Source: UBA1858 sp963926275
GTDB lineage: Bacteria; Pseudomonadota; Gammaproteobacteria; UBA4575
Length of the DNA: 14,555 nucleotides
Reading direction: 5' to 3'
Assembly (NCBI GenBank): GCA_963926275.1
Contig: CAWUWP010000028.1
Location: 1-14,555 of the forward strand
Shown here: in pieces, positions 12,180-14,555 of the stretch
Numbering within the stretch: the stretch's first letter is position 1
Layout of the letters: each line of letters begins with the position of its first letter
Notes under the pieces: model-generated
Told to the model about the DNA's origin: nothing
The model's input: only the letters and a program-made list of their open reading frames with translations
The model's database searches: none
Position numbers and translations under genes: made by a program

Positions 12180-13229
12180 TTAAATTGAGAGTTGTTTAAT
12201 CAATTGATCCACAGGTGCTGCCAAACCCACTTGTGAAGAGCCGTGTTTATACCAGACCCACTCATCAGCTTCCATTACCCAGTGTATAGGGGTGCTGATT
12301 TTGACTGATACAGGCGTGATTTGTAATCGAAAATGGCTGAATGTATGAGTCATCTGATCTAGTTTCTTATGCGCTTCTGGCGTCTGCTGAAATGTCCTTA
12401 CACACCAATCTAGCGCACTCTGTTCGCTTTCAAATTCTGGGAAACTCCATAAGCCCCCCCATATCCCCTGATCAGGGCGGCGCTGCATGAGTAAGCCCGT
12501 TTGCTCGCTAGTCACGGCTAACATCACTGTCTTACGTGTAGGGATTTGTTTTTTAGGCTTTGAATGTGGCAATTCATTTTGAAGGCCTTTTTCTAAGGCT
12601 AGGCAGTCATTACTGACGGGGCACAACTCACATTGAGGTTGTGATCTTTTGCATAGAGTCGCCCCTAAATCCATCATGGCTTGTGTGTAATTTGCACAAT
12701 CCGTGTCTGGGGTTAGTTGTTCCGCGACAACCCTCAGTAATTTTTCATTTTTAGACTGCCCCGGCCAACCTTCTATGGCTTGATGTCTTGCAAGCACTCT
12801 CTTCACGTTGCCATCAAGAATCGCATGCTTTTGATTAAAGCTAAGTGACAATATTGCCCCCGCGGTAGATCGGCCTACACCTGGCAACGCAATCACCTCA
12901 TCGAGGTCTTTTGGAAACTCGCCTTGATAACTATCGCAAATCAATTGCGCCGCTTTATGTAAATTACGTGCCCGTGCGTAATAACCCAAGCCCGACCAAT
13001 GATGCAAAACTTCATCTTGCTTAGCCTTAGCAAGTGACTCAATCGTTGGAAAGGTGTGCATAAACTTTTGAAAATAGGGAATCACGGTATCAACTTGTGT
13101 CTGTTGCAACATGATTTCAGACACCCATACTCGATAAGCTGTGCGTTGCTGTTGCCACGGTAATTGCTTACGACCGTGTGTGTTTGCCCACCACAAAACA
13201 CGCTCGGCAAAAGACAATTTAGCGGTCAT
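12180..13229 (-). CDS. mutY: MutY, adenine DNA glycosylase
   Basis: Removes adenine mispaired with 8-oxoguanine or G. All catalytic parts of the 349 residues (E. coli 350) are present: VSEIMLQQTQV with catalytic Glu38, helix-hairpin-helix LPGVGRSTAGAI (115-126), ILDGNVKRVLARH with catalytic Asp139, and the 4Fe-4S cluster cysteines C193, C200, C203 and C209 in the C-x6-C-x2-C-x5-C spacing. The C-terminal NUDIX-like 8-oxoG recognition domain includes the FSH loop (297-299, THTFSHFRL). The ATG start lies inside the upstream SRPBCC gene, overlapping it by 11 bases, which predicts translational coupling. yggX follows directly. Nothing is missing. Confidence 0.97.
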   Translation of the reverse strand: MTAKLSFAERVLWWANTHGRKQLPWQQQRTAYRVWVSEIMLQQTQVDTVIPYFQKFMHTFPTIESLAKAKQDEVLHHWSGLGYYARARNLHKAAQLICDSYQGEFPKDLDEVIALPGVGRSTAGAILSLSFNQKHAILDGNVKRVLARHQAIEGWPGQSKNEKLLRVVAEQLTPDTDCANYTQAMMDLGATLCKRSQPQCELCPVSNDCLALEKGLQNELPHSKPKKQIPTRKTVMLAVTSEQTGLLMQRRPDQGIWGGLWSFPEFESEQSALDWCVRTFQQTPEAHKKLDQMTHTFSHFRLQITPVSVKISTPIHWVMEADEWVWYKHGSSQVGLAAPVDQLIKQLSI

Positions 13230-13782
13230 CTGAAGCGAGTAAAAAGTTTATTTTATTAGCTGAGTATTGAAGCTGGGATCGTATTTGTTTTTTTAATGCG
13301 TAGGCACCTATCAATGGCGGTAACCAAAAACTGGGCTGCATCGAAGCCATATAGTGAACGATAGTTTTATCGCCATCAGGTGTAAATGTCCAACGCGTAT
13401 TGCCTGACTTAAAATCACTCATTGACGCTATAACCACGGTGGTGATAGTTAAATCTTTATCTATACTGGCATCTTCCACGCGACGAACTTTTTTACAAAA
13501 GAACAACATGCACCCTTCTGTGATTAACTCAACCCGATCAATGCTTGCTGAATCCGATGACAATAAGCGACTCGATTTAATTAACGGATTTAATTCCGTG
13601 AGTCGATCATAGTCAGTGATAATTGCGAATACGGGGTAAGGTGGGGCGTTTGCCACAAAGCGCATACTAAAGTGATAAACGTTCGCTTCATCACGTGTGA
13701 CATCAACGCTGACTGGCTGCGCTTCTAACTCAGCATGCGCTGTTGATATAAGTAACCACAGCGCACACAAAAATAGTCTCAC
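13219..13782 (-). CDS. Secreted SRPBCC/START-fold protein
   Basis: A 187-residue protein with a signal peptide (MRLFLCALWLLISTAHA, cleavage near residue 17). The remainder has the START/SRPBCC lipid- or ligand-binding pattern: NAPPYPVFAIITDYDRLTELNP (helix-grip opening), SRLLSS...RVELITEGC strands, RWTFTPDGDKTIVHYMASMQP, and a long C-terminal helix from about WLPPLIGAYALKKQIRSQL. It is probably periplasmic. Two Cys (CMLFFC) could form a disulfide. The ligand is unknown. GTG at 13782 begins 10 bases after the asmA stop; no strong ribosome site is visible, so translation may depend on asmA. Its end overlaps mutY. It is part of a conserved-looking housekeeping unit. Confidence 0.8.
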   Translation of the reverse strand: MRLFLCALWLLISTAHAELEAQPVSVDVTRDEANVYHFSMRFVANAPPYPVFAIITDYDRLTELNPLIKSSRLLSSDSASIDRVELITEGCMLFFCKKVRRVEDASIDKDLTITTVVIASMSDFKSGNTRWTFTPDGDKTIVHYMASMQPSFWLPPLIGAYALKKQIRSQLQYSANKINFLLASDDR

Positions 13783-13792
13783 TAAACTATTA

Positions 13793-14555
13793 TTAAAACA
13801 GTTTGATTCCCTTCAATTTATCACCCAACTTATCTTTAACTTCTTTGTTGATTTTTTCTTTTACTTCTTCTTTCTTCTCTTCAACGACCTGCTTTTGCTT
13901 TTCATTCAACGCAGCTTTGAAATCAACACCATACTTAGGCTTTTCAAAAGGTCCCTTAATGGTAATTGGAATGGCTGCTTTACCCGGCTCATTAGATAAA
14001 CCTATTACCATCACATAATCTAAGTTTGATTCACCAATATCAATATCACCTTTACCGTTGGCATGAATTAAAGGCGTAATTAACTTGAGGTCATTATTTT
14101 TAGCAACCCCGTTTGAAATATTAAAAGTCCCTGCTAAAGATTCAAACACAAGTTCTTCACCAGCGACTTTAGGCTTTCGCCCTTTTAGAAAGGAAATAAC
14201 TTTTTCGACATTTTGCGCAAGCTTCTCACTTTGCAAGGCGCCTTCTGAGGCTTTAAAGCTGGCCTTACCATTAAGACGTTTAGTTAATATTGAAGGGCGA
14301 TCACCTGAAGTTGTCACATTGAATGCCATCTGTGTTTTACCACGTATGATAGATATTCCGTCTTCCGCCAGATCAGCCATCAAACCTTCCACCGCTAGAT
14401 TTTTCAGATCACTAGTCGCAGAATATTTTGGTGTTGCACCACTAACATTTAAACCCGCGCTGCCTGAATAGACACCCTTATACAAATTCATAGTTAATGG
14501 CTTGAGATTTATCACTCCACCTTTTCCATTAATTTTTGCTGCAATATCAGTCATG
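13793..14555 (-). CDS. AsmA-family protein, C-terminal part (cut by window edge)
   Basis: AsmA-like proteins are inner-membrane-anchored, largely periplasmic bridge proteins connected with phospholipid transport and outer-membrane homeostasis. The visible 253 residues are the C-terminal AsmA domain: repeated beta strands such as LYKGVYSGSAGLNVSG, LVFESLAGTFNISNGVAKNN, LITPLIHANGKGDIDIG and the closing ITIKGPFEKPKYGVDFKAAL. A Lys/Glu-rich helical tail of about 30 residues follows, as in E. coli AsmA. The frame runs to the last base of the window, so the ATG at 14554 is internal and the N-terminal membrane anchor lies outside. It is the first visible gene of the asmA-SRPBCC-mutY-yggX unit. Confidence 0.88.
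   Translation of the reverse strand, partial: MTDIAAKINGKGGVINLKPLTMNLYKGVYSGSAGLNVSGATPKYSATSDLKNLAVEGLMADLAEDGISIIRGKTQMAFNVTTSGDRPSILTKRLNGKASFKASEGALQSEKLAQNVEKVISFLKGRKPKVAGEELVFESLAGTFNISNGVAKNNDLKLITPLIHANGKGDIDIGESNLDYVMVIGLSNEPGKAAIPITIKGPFEKPKYGVDFKAALNEKQKQVVEEKKEEVKEKINKEVKDKLGDKLKGIKLF

Noticed and set aside
13803..14471. Plus-strand frames over asmA (13803-14018 and 14085-14471)
   Set aside because: They are antisense shadows of the AsmA coding sequence with low-complexity or unnatural composition.

Overview
The window looks like the chromosome of a low-G+C (about 40% by eye) gammaproteobacterium. The evidence is the set DjlA, YiiM-type MOSC protein, Zur with a gamma-type Zur box, and mutY followed directly by yggX at the end of an asmA-SRPBCC-mutY-yggX cluster. 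Family names are assigned from motifs read by eye; no database search was run.

Layout. 1-2.0 kb: a short helical hypothetical gene, the membrane J-protein djlA (minus) and divergent yiiM (plus). 2.0-5.1 kb: a EutQ-like cupin (minus) divergent from a GAF-LuxR regulator (plus), a cytosolic FHA-GGDEF diguanylate cyclase, and a convergent heme-oxygenase-fold di-iron enzyme. 5.1-7.2 kb: a sulfur/metal regulation block. An ArsR-rhodanese fusion regulator (minus) faces a 37-residue membrane peptide (plus) across an AT-rich palindromic operator region. Then comes zur, preceded by a perfect TGTTAT-N3-ATAACA Zur box, coupled to a MerC-like membrane protein and a stub with a signal peptide.

7.2-9.34 kb (minus strand): a decaying glycan-type segment. 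It holds a glycosyltransferase-39-like membrane protein that has lost its N-terminus, a class I SAM methyltransferase with two in-frame TGA codons, and a small hypothetical gene. All three internal stops sit where Trp is expected. 9.33-11.7 kb (plus strand): a phage-satellite-like accessory segment that starts inside an inovirus Gp2 (YagK/YfjJ-like) gene. It continues with two small phage-type genes, then a secreted-protein gene, a lipoprotein and a MORN-repeat secreted protein. It ends at a tRNA-Phe gene, a typical integration target. Two of the secreted cargo genes are put out of frame exactly at simple-sequence tracts (T6 and AATA x3).

11.7-14.6 kb (minus strand): the conserved housekeeping operon asmA (cut by the window edge) - SRPBCC - mutY - yggX, with overlapping or nearly abutting genes.

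The most interesting regions are the ArsR-rhodanese/37-aa peptide/Zur/MerC block, the pair of cargo genes broken at repeat tracts, and the Trp-to-stop pattern in the glycan genes.
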